From JBKEAJ01 sp047974415 (GTDB lineage: Bacteria; Bacteroidota; Bacteroidia; Bacteroidales; Prolixibacteraceae): 48,117 nucleotides of DNA. Below, piece by piece: positions 26,333 to 35,987 of this stretch. Each line of letters opens with the position of its first letter. Position 1 is the stretch's first letter. The translations under genes and the position numbers were made by a program. The notes beneath the pieces are model-generated. The model was not told the DNA's origin. It did not search any database and saw only the letters and a program-made list of their open reading frames with translations. Where the stretch lies: positions 1 to 48,117 of the forward strand of contig JBKECH010000012.1 in NCBI GenBank assembly GCA_047974415.1, in the 5' to 3' direction.

Positions 26333-27706
26333 TTATTTCGTAAATTCCTTTTCTATTTCTTCCAATGATTTCCCTTTGGTTTCGACCAGATTATACCATA
26401 TATATATCAATCCCAAGACGCATATTCCACCATAGAGCCAGAAAGTACCGTGTGCCCCTAGACTACTATTCAACAATGGGAATGTATAAGTGAGCACGAA
26501 GCAAGCTCCCCACAAGGCAAACGTCGACATTGCCATTGCCACACCGCGCACCCGAGTCGGAAATATCTCAGAAATAACAACCCATGTAACTGGCGCTAGT
26601 GTCATCGCATAGCAAGCAATAGCTAACATAACAAGTATCAAAACGGCAATGCCAGAAATATCATAATAGTAGCATGCTCCCATCAAAGTGTATATCACTG
26701 CTAAACCTGACGCTCCAAATATCATCATTGTCCGTCTTCCCAGTTTATCGACAGTGTACATCCCTACAAACGTAAATATTACGTTTGTAACTCCCGTAAT
26801 TACAATATTAAATAGTATGTCAGACACATCGTATCCTGCGGCAGAAAAAACCTCCTGGGCATAGTTAAATATTACATTAATACCACACCATTGTTGCAAC
26901 ACTGCGATGACCACGCCGACCAAAATAATTTGTGGCATTTTTCTTTTAAACAGAAGTGAATAGTCTGTTTTTTCTTTTTCTGCAGAGTAGGATGCTTTGA
27001 GCGTTTCAATTTCGACGTTTGCATATGTGATTCCACCTATTTGTGCCAGCACTTTCTCGGCTTTGTCGAACTTAAGCTTTGAACTTAGCCAACGGGGGCT
27101 CTCGGGCAAGGCAAAGAGTAACACAAAGAACATGAAAGCAGGCACGCCTTCTGCCCAAAACATCCAACGCCACCCCATTTGCCCATTCCACGAATTAAGG
27201 ATATCCTCGCCAGGCACTACTGTATCAGCAATCAGCAAATTCACAACCTGTGCGGCCAGAATACCTATTACTATTGTCAACTGATTTACGGACACCAAAC
27301 GACCTCTAATATTGGCAGGTGCGGCCTCCGCAATGTACATCGGAGAAATATTCGAAGCTATACCGATGCCTATTCCACCTAGTACACGATAAATAATAAA
27401 CCATGTAAGATTGTCGGAAGCCCCTGTTCCTATTGCTGAAATAATAAACACTAACGACGCTGCGTACATCAGTGGTTTACGCCCATACCTATCTGATAAA
27501 GACCCCGAAAACATTACGCCAAGCAAGCATCCCAATATGGCACTACCCATCACCCAGCCCTGAGCTGATGCCGAGTCGGTAATACCAAAGAACACCTCGT
27601 AAAAGGGTTTTGCACCACCGATAACCACCCAATCGTAACCGAACAGCAAACCACCCATGGCAGCCACAAAGGTTATCAGGTACAAATATATTTTTCTGTT
27701 CCCCAT
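26333..27706 (-). CDS. MFS sugar porter (sugar:proton symporter family)
   Basis: Inner-membrane importer of a monosaccharide, related to XylE/GLUT. The 457 aa show twelve hydrophobic segments and family signatures: FGYDWVVIGG in helix 1, loop motif DRYGRKP at 72-78, PESPRWL after helix 6, QQWCGINVIFNYA in helix 7, DKLGRRTMM, and VETKGKSLEEIEKEF at the C-terminus. It lies between GH2 (3 bp gap) and DUF5107 (6 bp gap), so the three are almost certainly one operon. The substrate is probably the sugar released by GH2 or GH29; this is inference. Confidence 0.95.
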   Translation of the reverse strand: MGNRKIYLYLITFVAAMGGLLFGYDWVVIGGAKPFYEVFFGITDSASAQGWVMGSAILGCLLGVMFSGSLSDRYGRKPLMYAASLVFIISAIGTGASDNLTWFIIYRVLGGIGIGIASNISPMYIAEAAPANIRGRLVSVNQLTIVIGILAAQVVNLLIADTVVPGEDILNSWNGQMGWRWMFWAEGVPAFMFFVLLFALPESPRWLSSKLKFDKAEKVLAQIGGITYANVEIETLKASYSAEKEKTDYSLLFKRKMPQIILVGVVIAVLQQWCGINVIFNYAQEVFSAAGYDVSDILFNIVITGVTNVIFTFVGMYTVDKLGRRTMMIFGASGLAVIYTLMGACYYYDISGIAVLILVMLAIACYAMTLAPVTWVVISEIFPTRVRGVAMAMSTFALWGACFVLTYTFPLLNSSLGAHGTFWLYGGICVLGLIYIWYNLVETKGKSLEEIEKEFTK

Positions 27707-27708
27707 TA

Positions 27709-30456
27709 TTATTTATTTAATAATTGTTTCACCGCATCGTCGTTCATACCATCTCCAGAAATATCATCAACATTATTGATAATTGCATCCACCTGATATT
27801 CTTCTAGTTTACAAATATCGCTGGGAGCACTGCCCGAAGCCATGTATTTTTTGATGGAGTTTATCAACTGACGACTAGCAGCTCTGTCCTTAATCTTTTT
27901 TGTCGGGTCGATACACAAAACAAACAGCTGTCCTTCCCCAACACGTGCTTCAAATGCTATACCCAGCTTCCTATTGAATTCGTATGTATCAACACTTTGA
28001 ATAAGAGGCGTTAAATCTTTGTACTCTGTCAAATCCACAGCTTTACAATTATTTAAAATATCCCACCACTGCCAATCGGCATAATACGACGTAGGAAAAT
28101 TATCTAAAGCAGGATGCTGGTCGTGTAATAATGTACCGACAATCATCGGTTTCCATCGAAACATAATGGGATTCCAAAAGTGGCTGGCAAAGCGAGTCTT
28201 ACGTCCATTTATTTTTTCAGGTATTAGAAAAACTTTTTTTCCTTGCCTCAACATTTTTTTTGTTTGCTCATTCCATTCTCGTGTATACACATACCCATCT
28301 TCACTTACCTGCTCCACAGCAGGATACACCCATATATCCCACTCGTTTTTATAAGTATCTAGTCCAACTTTCAGAGTTAATTTTTTTGCTTGCTTAACAT
28401 CCGCAAGGCTTATTTCCACTCCTCCGAAAGAGTCGACAGTAGCACAAGGCACGGCAGGTGTATTCATGCTTCCATTTTTCACTATTTTGCCATGTTCGTC
28501 AACCAGTTCCCACGTCAATGAGCCTTTGTCAATTGGATCTTTACCGTAATGATACACTTCCAACCCAGCTTTGAATGTCTCGTCGTTTGTATACGCGCGC
28601 TTGGGGAAACGAGCCAGCAAGACAGTCGGAGCACACGATTCTCTATATTTTTCGGGAGTAACAAGACCTTTGTCTTCCCAGAAGGCATCAAGTATTCCAA
28701 CAAAGGCACTACCCTGACCTGGGAAGTCTGCTAAGCCAAGTAGTTGAAAACCTCCCGAATTAGGCGTTCTCAACAGAGCTTCATTCACCTCCTTATATTG
28801 CAACACAGTATGAGCTCCTGTAGCTCTAAAGAACTCTTCGGCTTGATGTAGCATCCCGTTGCGAGCCAACCTCTCTTGAAAGACCTCAAAGTTTCGGGGT
28901 TCTACTACTCCAGTGTATTTCTTCATTTCCTTAAAATTCGGATACATACAGCGTTGTCCACTCTCATGGGCAATAACAGGCACATCTATATCCGATTCTT
29001 TACGCTTATCCCACATAGTCGATGGCTTACCTTCATATACAGTAATTCCGCCTTTACTAGTTACGTGCGAGGTATAAAACTGGTCTGATGGCACGTGCTT
29101 TCTGGCTGTAGAAGCCGAATATAGTCGGCGATTGTCATGTTTTTGTGCTTTTTGTACCAAATCTTCCAACACGTCAAAATCCCCTTGATTTTCGTTACCA
29201 TTACACATCAATATAAATGAGGGGTGATTTCCATACTCCTCTAACATTGCATACATTTCTTTTTCAAAAAAGTCACGTCGTGCAGGATATTGACCTACGT
29301 CTTTTATCCACATAGGTAATTCCGCTTGCAAGTAGATTCCCACCTCGTCAGCAGCAATAAAAGCAGCTTCGGGTGGACACCACGAGTGGAAGCGTACATG
29401 GTTAAGTCCGTACTCTTTTACAGTCTCAAAGATTCGCTTCCAATCTTTTGCTTCCATTGCTGGATAGCCTGTAATAGGAAATACTGCACAGTCTAGAGCT
29501 CCTCGCAAATGCACATTCCTATCATTGACACGCACATGATGTTTACCCTGCTCCACTTTTCTCATGCCAAAACAAAAAGACTTCTCATCTTCCATTTCGC
29601 CTATATTCAACTGAGCATGAACTTTATATAAATTAGGATTAAACTCATCCCACAGCTTCATCTTATTCCCCAAGCTTATGTCAAACCTTGCTTCAGTTCC
29701 ATCTTTGGAAGTGCTGATTGGAAATTTCTCTTCTTTTATCAGTTCTCCATTCTTCTCCGAAATTCTAAGAGTAATCTCACCATTTTCTATCGTATCTGCT
29801 GGGTTCAGTTTTACATCGAAGCTTACTTTCTTTTTATCAATATCTGGGAAAGACTTCAGGGAAGCAATGTATCCTTTGTCTTTTGCAATAAGCTCTATAT
29901 CACCAACAATACCATTCCAATTTGTTTGTGTATATTCGGTTGTTCCATGATTCCATTGATCCATCGGATATTTAAGACGATTATCTATACATATTGTAAT
30001 AGTATGTATACCTGGTGTCAGCTGTTTTGTCATCATAAAACGGTTGGGAGTGCTCAAACGCTCATCGGCGGCAACAAGCTTACCGTCAACATATATAGTA
30101 GTTTCCCAATGACATCTCTCAAGTTTCAGAATAATTTCTTTCTTATGCCAATCTTCTGGTATAACAACTTCTCTCTGATACCAAGCCTGTCCAGAATACT
30201 CAAATTTTCTGGTAAGACGGTCAACATACCGAGCTGTTGTCTTTATTCCTTTACCGCCAAGATCGGTAGTTCCTGGCAAAACAATATTTTCCGACAACTT
30301 AGCCTTAAACAACTGTGACCCAGGGGTTTTCCCAAAACCCATAGGATCTAGCTGAAAGCGCCACACTCCAGATAAATCAATGCTGTTCGTATTGTCTTGT
30401 GAGAACACTATTCCAACAAACAGAAACAGTGCAAATATAAAAGAGAGTCTTTTCAT
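27709..30456 (-). CDS. glycoside hydrolase family 2, exported
   Basis: Retaining exo-glycosidase of the same subfamily as the GH2 at 7852-10680. The signal peptide MKRLSFIFALFLFVGIVFSQ suggests the periplasm. Domains in 915 aa: sugar-binding jelly roll about 22-185 (IDLSGVWRFQLDP), Ig-like about 185-300, TIM barrel about 305-570. Candidate acid/base E422 is in CNGNENQG and nucleophile E498 in AHESGQR. The shared NHVRFHSWCPPEAAF marks the paralogy. First gene of the GH2-MFS-DUF5107 operon, with a promoter-like element about 35 bp upstream. Specificity (galactoside, glucuronide or other) is unknown. Confidence 0.91.
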   Translation of the reverse strand: MKRLSFIFALFLFVGIVFSQDNTNSIDLSGVWRFQLDPMGFGKTPGSQLFKAKLSENIVLPGTTDLGGKGIKTTARYVDRLTRKFEYSGQAWYQREVVIPEDWHKKEIILKLERCHWETTIYVDGKLVAADERLSTPNRFMMTKQLTPGIHTITICIDNRLKYPMDQWNHGTTEYTQTNWNGIVGDIELIAKDKGYIASLKSFPDIDKKKVSFDVKLNPADTIENGEITLRISEKNGELIKEEKFPISTSKDGTEARFDISLGNKMKLWDEFNPNLYKVHAQLNIGEMEDEKSFCFGMRKVEQGKHHVRVNDRNVHLRGALDCAVFPITGYPAMEAKDWKRIFETVKEYGLNHVRFHSWCPPEAAFIAADEVGIYLQAELPMWIKDVGQYPARRDFFEKEMYAMLEEYGNHPSFILMCNGNENQGDFDVLEDLVQKAQKHDNRRLYSASTARKHVPSDQFYTSHVTSKGGITVYEGKPSTMWDKRKESDIDVPVIAHESGQRCMYPNFKEMKKYTGVVEPRNFEVFQERLARNGMLHQAEEFFRATGAHTVLQYKEVNEALLRTPNSGGFQLLGLADFPGQGSAFVGILDAFWEDKGLVTPEKYRESCAPTVLLARFPKRAYTNDETFKAGLEVYHYGKDPIDKGSLTWELVDEHGKIVKNGSMNTPAVPCATVDSFGGVEISLADVKQAKKLTLKVGLDTYKNEWDIWVYPAVEQVSEDGYVYTREWNEQTKKMLRQGKKVFLIPEKINGRKTRFASHFWNPIMFRWKPMIVGTLLHDQHPALDNFPTSYYADWQWWDILNNCKAVDLTEYKDLTPLIQSVDTYEFNRKLGIAFEARVGEGQLFVLCIDPTKKIKDRAASRQLINSIKKYMASGSAPSDICKLEEYQVDAIINNVDDISGDGMNDDAVKQLLNK

Positions 30457-30490
30457 AATCGTTTTTTTAATACGTTCAATTAATATATCG

Positions 30491-30518
30491 CAAAACTAGC
30501 TCATATCTAAACAGCAAA
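30491..30518 (-). promoter_or_regulatory. probable promoter of the GH2-MFS-DUF5107 operon
   Basis: On the minus strand TAGTTTTG (30491-30498) fits the -7 consensus TAnnTTTG. TTTG (30515-30518) lies 16 bases upstream, slightly short of the usual spacing. The predicted start would leave a leader of roughly 30 nt before the ATG at 30456. Confidence 0.5.
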
Positions 30519-30635
30519 AAATGTAATAAAGCTTGCAAAGCATGTAAAATATCACGAAAACCCATTTCAAAACAACAGAACAAGACTCTACAAGACAGCA
30601 TTTTAGCCTAACAATCAGCAAATTATAGAATAAGT

Positions 30636-30666
30636 TTTGTTTTAACAAATTATTCCCCTATATTTG
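30636..30666 (+). promoter_or_regulatory. probable promoter of the metallophosphoesterase gene
   Basis: TTTG at 30636-30639 and TATATTTG at 30659-30666, separated by exactly 19 bases, match the Bacteroidota housekeeping consensus fully. Transcription would start near 30673, about 30 nt before the ATG at 30703. Confidence 0.75.
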
Positions 30667-30702
30667 ACATTTAAAATCAGAAAAATACAAACAAAAAAAC
30701 AC

Positions 30703-31683
30703 ATGAGAAATCTTAAAGACAATGGTAGACGCTCATTCATAAAGAAAGGTGCAATAGGGGTTGCAGGGATAGCACTTGCCGAGAATCTACTTACATCATG
30801 CATGATGAAATCGAAAAACAAAGTTACATTCGGCGTGATCTCTGACGTACACGAAGATTTGCAGGAAGATGCTACTCATCGGCTTCAGCAATTTATAAAT
30901 GCTGCCGAAAAGAATAATCCTGATTTTATAATTCAGCTTGGAGATTTGTGCCACAGCACAGGGGCAAACAAAATTTTACCCGTCTGGAACAGTTTTCGAG
31001 GCGATAAGTACAACGTACTTGGCAATCACGACATGGACAATGGCTCAAAACAAGAAATGGTGAAACTCTATAATATGCCACATAACTACTATCATTTTGA
31101 CAAAGGTGGTGTCCGCTTTATAATTTTAGATTGCAATTTCACTCGCAAGGATGGCAACATAGTAGACTATGACAATGGCAATTACTATGTAGCTTCAAAA
31201 GACAGGGACATTATAAACGAGGAGCAAATAAAATGGTTTGAAGACACAATATCGAAGAGTAAGCTCCCTTGCGTTATATTTTCTCATCAAGCATTTGACG
31301 AAATAGGAGGTTCGGTTCCGAACCGAGAAACTGTAAGGAAGATCATAAAAAAAGCAAACAACAAGGATAAGCGTGTCATAGCATGTTTTTGTGGGCATCA
31401 TCACATCGACGCACACAGCGAAATAGACGGGGTTGATTATTTTCAAATAAATAGTGCTTCATATTTATGGGTAGAAGGAGAAAAGAAATTCTCAAAAGGA
31501 AATATGGCCGAGTACAAAGACTCTGTGTATGCTTTTATCACTATAGATCTAGATAACAGAATAATAGAGACAAGAGGAACGCAAAGTCAATTTAAAGAAC
31601 CTGCCCCCTCCACAAACGATTTTGCTCCAGGCGTTTTTGCAAGCATAAATGCTGGAATTAAAGATCGAACTGTCAGCTTTTAA
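30703..31683 (+). CDS. calcineurin-like metallophosphoesterase with twin-arginine lipoprotein signal
   Basis: Exported phosphoesterase of unknown substrate, 326 aa. The N-terminus has GRRSFIKKG, a Tat-type motif, then a hydrophobic stretch and Cys33 (LLTSC), so it is probably a Tat-exported lipoprotein. All metallophosphoesterase motifs are present: D48-x-H50 (SDVHED), GD with D81 (QLGDLCH), GNHD, SHQ and CGHHHID. The start at 30703 matches the promoter; a TTG-initiated extension is unlikely. Divergent from the GH2 operon, so it may act on a sugar phosphate or other product of that locus. Confidence 0.88.
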   Translation: MRNLKDNGRRSFIKKGAIGVAGIALAENLLTSCMMKSKNKVTFGVISDVHEDLQEDATHRLQQFINAAEKNNPDFIIQLGDLCHSTGANKILPVWNSFRGDKYNVLGNHDMDNGSKQEMVKLYNMPHNYYHFDKGGVRFIILDCNFTRKDGNIVDYDNGNYYVASKDRDIINEEQIKWFEDTISKSKLPCVIFSHQAFDEIGGSVPNRETVRKIIKKANNKDKRVIACFCGHHHIDAHSEIDGVDYFQINSASYLWVEGEKKFSKGNMAEYKDSVYAFITIDLDNRIIETRGTQSQFKEPAPSTNDFAPGVFASINAGIKDRTVSF

Positions 31684-31747
31684 TGATGGAGAACCAATGA
31701 TTGACTACAGGAATAAATTCTCTTTACGGGAAGGAAACAAAAAACGA

Positions 31748-31796
31748 CGAAATTGGTCTTTATAGTTCAGACTCCCGACATTATGAACAGACACTA
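31748..31796 (-). repeat. family A repeat end, reverse orientation
   Basis: Read on the minus strand: TAGTGTCTGTTCATAATG, then AGTCTGAACTATAAAG and CCAATTTCG. The last part resembles the right-end motif CCAATATC, as if the interior had been deleted. It lies between the phosphoesterase and the AraC-type gene. Confidence 0.7.
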
Positions 31797-31877
31797 ATTA
31801 GCAGATAAACCCATATGCATCTGAAGCTCGTAGTAAGTGAGCTAATGAATATTCTGGGATAACAATAATGCAAAAAA

Positions 31878-32774
31878 ATGAAACAGATAGCGGAAGGATT
31901 TTTTGGAGAAAAAGCCATTATTACGCCTTATAACATCCGTAAGCAACAACAAAGCAACCCGATAAACCGACAACTCTACATTACTCATATCGGCTATTAC
32001 CCCAATGCTAAGTTTCACTACAGAGAACGAATGGAAGGCGCAAGGGAGAACGTCTTTGTTTATTGTTCCGATGGCGGAGGGTGGCTACAAACAAGCAAGG
32101 GGAAGGCTGAAATACATAAAAATCAGTGCTTCATCATGCCCGCAAATAGCTACCACGCTTACGGAGCAAACAAAAACAATCCGTGGAGTATATATTGGTT
32201 TCATTTTCTTGGCGACAACGTATATCTATTTTCGTCTATAATAGGAAAAGTTATAAATATAGATGCTACTGATAGCAATCGCATTAACGATAGGCTATCT
32301 CTATTTGGAGAGATGTACGACAACCTAGAAATGGGATACAGTCCTGACAATCTTGAATATGCTAGCCTGTGCTTAAGTTATTTCCTCGGGAGCATAATGC
32401 ACATAAATCAATTCCGAAGAGTTAGAAACATAAAAAAAATGGACAGCATACAAAAAAGCATAACCTTCATGAAAGAGAACCTAGAAAAGAAAATAAGCTT
32501 AGAGGAAATAGCGGAAAACTCAGGGTACTCGGTTTCGCACTTTGGGTCTCTGTTCACACAAAAAACATCCTTCTCGCCAATGACATACTACAATCAACTT
32601 AAGGTACAACGAGCCTGTTCATACCTTCAATTTACAGACCTGAAAATAAAAGAGATAGCTTACAAACTTGGCTTCTACGACCAGTTCCATTTCTCCAAAA
32701 CCTTTACCAATGAAATGGGCTTGACGCCTAAAGTATATCGCAAAAGATATAAAGAAGAATACACACCCCTATAA
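31878..32774 (+). CDS. AraC-family transcriptional regulator
   Basis: 298 aa. The N-terminal cupin-like sensor is about 20-160 (ENVFVYCSDGGGWLQTSKGK, FIMPANSYHAYGA, WSIYWFHFLG). The C-terminal AraC DNA-binding domain is about 195-293, with two helix-turn-helices (ISLEEIAENSGYSVSHFGSL and IKEIAYKLGFYDQFHFSKTF) and the usual MGLTPKVYRKRY end. Regulators of this form usually bind a sugar. It is likely to control one or more of the flanking carbohydrate operons, since the second SusC lacks an STN domain. No ligand can be named. Confidence 0.93.
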   Translation: MKQIAEGFFGEKAIITPYNIRKQQQSNPINRQLYITHIGYYPNAKFHYRERMEGARENVFVYCSDGGGWLQTSKGKAEIHKNQCFIMPANSYHAYGANKNNPWSIYWFHFLGDNVYLFSSIIGKVINIDATDSNRINDRLSLFGEMYDNLEMGYSPDNLEYASLCLSYFLGSIMHINQFRRVRNIKKMDSIQKSITFMKENLEKKISLEEIAENSGYSVSHFGSLFTQKTSFSPMTYYNQLKVQRACSYLQFTDLKIKEIAYKLGFYDQFHFSKTFTNEMGLTPKVYRKRYKEEYTPL

Positions 32775-32791
32775 CTCTCAAAAAAACGCCC

Positions 32792-35455
32792 TTAATCCGT
32801 CCTATATATGCTCTCGACAGAATGTATAAGTAAGCCTTTAGATGTCACCCCTTCTATCACAACTGAATATTTTGAGGAGGCATCGGAGGAATAGAAGCTA
32901 AAATCGACACTCCCGTCGTCAGCAGTCTTAAGGCTAGGATTCCAATAAATCGTTGTTCGCATGTCGGGCACCGCACGCGCTCTCTGCTGGACAGTCTGAT
33001 ACTGAGGAGAATAAAAATCTTTTGCCCTTTGATACCCCAGCGGAGAAATATTTTTTATGTTTAAGGCACTTCTTGACAATGTTGCAATCCCTTCGCCCTC
33101 CTTGGTTGAAACCATTATAACACCATTCCCTCCACGACTTCCGAAGATGGCAGCCCCCGCATCTTTTACAATCTCGACCTCATCGACACTTTCAACTGGA
33201 ATGCTTTCTAATAAATCGACATCTATTTCAATATCATCCAACAATATAAGTGGGGCACCGCCTCCACGTATTGATATATTATTACCAGTAACCATAACCC
33301 CTGCAAAGCGAGATAGAATCTGCAACATACTTCTTGCATGCATCTGCTCAATCTCATCCTCGGTAAACCTCGGATTCATAGCCGACGAATATGTAGAACG
33401 CCCCTTCTCGTCTGTCTTTTTTGCAGACACCTCAACACCCTTTAGATAAATCATACGCACCCCATTTACTAGCTCAAATTGTCGATCTGCTTTCTGTAGA
33501 AAATTGCCAAAATCTTTATGATGTGATAAAGGCGAGAATGGCAATGAGTACTTTGCTTCTGGGAAGGTTTCAGGATTCACAATAAGCTCAACTCCTTTAC
33601 CTCCTTTCCGAGTCTGCCCCTGCACAACATATTTTATACTATCGGGCATCTCAAAATTTCTGAAACAGAAGTGCCCATGTTCGTTGGTTGTGGTAGTGCC
33701 AAACAAGCCAGCCTGTGTTGCAATGAGGGAAACAGGATAGCCTGCCGACAACTTATTGGAAAGCAGTCCACCTTTTAAAGCTCCACTAATCTCTTGGCTC
33801 AATTCCAGATAACTTTTAGGGACATCATAAATACCTTTCAAAACCTTTGGTATATCATACCTGCTCCAACCCTGTGTCATCATAAGCAAATCCAAATCAG
33901 ACCTGACCCTCAAGCTACTGTCAGAGAAATAATACGCAGGGGCTTCAATATAACCCCTTAAATCAGAAGTCAATAACAAACTAGACAATATATTCACACA
34001 TGTATCTGGACTGATGTCATTATCGTCTGTTATCGAAACGGAGAAGTTCGCAATGCCAGGCTCACCCTTTATATCAGATAAGCTAATTGAAGCATTTATC
34101 TTTTGTCTTCTATCGTAGTTTTCCTTGTCCGACGAGAAATTCATCTTTGCAAGATTTATTTTATTAACATTAAAAAACAAACGCTCGCTAAGGATATTAA
34201 GTTCCTTATCGGCAAGCAATATTTGAATTACACCCGATGGCAGTATATCTTTTTCGAGCATCACTAACTCTTTCGAATTATCCCATTCGGCGGCATATAA
34301 CAACACGCCTTTTGATTGGATAATCAGATAAAACTGTTCATCAATCCCGACATCTATCGATTTATTTACTGCAATATATAGATGATCTTTCTGTTGCTGT
34401 GTTCGCAATGTAGCACAACTCAAATCTGCCGATGGAAGCTCGTAACGTTTTTCTACTCCTTTTTTGTTTCTACATATAGCAGTGTATTTATCGCTCGTAT
34501 TGTTGAACAGTAACAAGAATTGCCCCATCCCTCGATGTTGAGATTTGAAATCGACAATAGTATCGCCATTATTATTCACCACTACTCCAGAAATATCCTC
34601 ACCCAAGCCTTCGGAATTCAGTGCTTTGAAAGCCATGCAGTTCATTACTCCGGCAGGCAGATTGCCTCCTTCGGGCAAAAACGACACTTCAAAATCGTCA
34701 GGGAAAGGTATATGTATAAACTGCTTGTGGAACTTGCCAGCAACATCGTATTCTACGTATATCACCCTGTTGATTTTTTCAGTTGGTGTGTTTATGGAGG
34801 TTCTTACAGTCCCATCCTCATTCTGCCTATGAGTCCTGACTCCTTTATTGTCAGAGATCTGTATTTTATCTGGTTTTACCGACTCACCATTTTCAAGAGC
34901 AAAAAAGCGTAGCTCCACATCTATTTTTTTGTTATTATCCCGATATTCAAAAGATGCTTCAGTGCGGTACAGTGCTCCTAAAGGATCGCCAATTTTAAGA
35001 GCTCTCTTAAAGAAATACTCGCTTCCAAGCCCTTCCATAAATCGCGTATAAAATTGGAGTTGATAGTCGCCCTCGGGCAACTCCTCTGCCAAAGGAATAT
35101 AACCACTATAGGCCCCATCTTGCGGTCTCACCTTCACTCTTACAACTACAGAATCAAGCGGATTGATTAGCTCTGCGTATATATACCGACTCGTCGTATC
35201 TGGTATATTCGACATGGCGTCAACCAAATGTGCTCGAAACCAGATATACTCGCCAGTGATATAAAACGACTTGTCAATTTGCACATATATTTTCTCCTGA
35301 GGATATAAACTCGCTTGCTTTGAAAACCGATACTCAACCGAATCCAAAAGTCCTGAGACTTTAACCTGAGCACTTAATGCATTTACCAAGACTAGCAAAA
35401 CAATCAGTAGTAGTCCTCTTTTAATATTTGTACACGTATCTATGTTATCATTCAT
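32792..35455 (-). CDS. MG2-like surface protein with TonB-plug segment, no barrel
   Basis: 887 aa with signal peptide (LLLIVLLVLVNALSAQ). The N-terminal part (about 45-150) resembles the alpha-2-macroglobulin MG2 domain (EKIYVQIDKSFYITGEYIWF, YTRFM). Further beta-sandwich domains follow, including a carboxypeptidase-regulatory-like stretch near 560-610. About 690-790 is a plug-like segment, ending VDEVEIVKDAGAAIFGSRGG then NGVIMVSTKEG. A final domain follows, and no beta-barrel. Known in Bacteroidota as TonB-receptor-plug-containing proteins of unclear function. It is divergent from the second SusC/SusD operon across a 1.4 kb gap and convergent with the AraC-type gene (17 bp). Confidence 0.85.
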   Translation of the reverse strand: MNDNIDTCTNIKRGLLLIVLLVLVNALSAQVKVSGLLDSVEYRFSKQASLYPQEKIYVQIDKSFYITGEYIWFRAHLVDAMSNIPDTTSRYIYAELINPLDSVVVRVKVRPQDGAYSGYIPLAEELPEGDYQLQFYTRFMEGLGSEYFFKRALKIGDPLGALYRTEASFEYRDNNKKIDVELRFFALENGESVKPDKIQISDNKGVRTHRQNEDGTVRTSINTPTEKINRVIYVEYDVAGKFHKQFIHIPFPDDFEVSFLPEGGNLPAGVMNCMAFKALNSEGLGEDISGVVVNNNGDTIVDFKSQHRGMGQFLLLFNNTSDKYTAICRNKKGVEKRYELPSADLSCATLRTQQQKDHLYIAVNKSIDVGIDEQFYLIIQSKGVLLYAAEWDNSKELVMLEKDILPSGVIQILLADKELNILSERLFFNVNKINLAKMNFSSDKENYDRRQKINASISLSDIKGEPGIANFSVSITDDNDISPDTCVNILSSLLLTSDLRGYIEAPAYYFSDSSLRVRSDLDLLMMTQGWSRYDIPKVLKGIYDVPKSYLELSQEISGALKGGLLSNKLSAGYPVSLIATQAGLFGTTTTNEHGHFCFRNFEMPDSIKYVVQGQTRKGGKGVELIVNPETFPEAKYSLPFSPLSHHKDFGNFLQKADRQFELVNGVRMIYLKGVEVSAKKTDEKGRSTYSSAMNPRFTEDEIEQMHARSMLQILSRFAGVMVTGNNISIRGGGAPLILLDDIEIDVDLLESIPVESVDEVEIVKDAGAAIFGSRGGNGVIMVSTKEGEGIATLSRSALNIKNISPLGYQRAKDFYSPQYQTVQQRARAVPDMRTTIYWNPSLKTADDGSVDFSFYSSDASSKYSVVIEGVTSKGLLIHSVESIYRTD

Positions 35456-35909
35456 AAAAAAACAGTTTTACGTCTATCCCTCTTTACAATCCAAAAGCCA
35501 TGTCGTGTCTTTATCCTCTTAGCTTTTACTAATGACTATTTATCAACAACTTGCAATCAGTTTTTATTTCTCAACTCTACTACCTTTGTTACATAATCAC
35601 TCTTCTGCGTGTCAAAATTAATTGCCATGAAAGTTGAATTATATAATCAAGTATCTCAAAACAAGCGCCTCTATAACTCTTGTTTCCCTGCTAAAACTCT
35701 CGTTTCATGGGACTCACCAAGGCATCCGACACGCATCATCGGCGTAAAGTTATGTAAAACTACAGAATAAAACAAAATCAGAACAGACACAACTCTTAAG
35801 CTCAGTATATGCACTAGCTTACTTAGCATGTGCTACAATGCATACATCTGGGTTAAAATACTTTTCACATAATTGCAATATTCCGCCCCCTAAGCAGGAG
35901 GAATGACTT

Positions 35910-35987
35910 ATGAAAGCACAAGACAAAAAAAAACTCCTAACAAACAACAACTTACGCAATCAGAAAAACTTCAAAACTCAACTTTAA
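35910..35987 (+). CDS. possible 25-aa small ORF with strong ribosome-binding site
   Basis: ATG at 35910 follows AGGAGG (35896-35901) by 8 nt, an ideal spacing and unusual in this window, where most genes lack a strong Shine-Dalgarno. The product is Lys-, Asn- and Gln-rich and starts MKAQDKKKLL; no family is recognised. A second frame from ATG 35903 is open for 32 codons but only 1 nt from the AGGAGG. It may be chance in AT-rich DNA. Confidence 0.25.
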   Translation: MKAQDKKKLLTNNNLRNQKNFKTQL

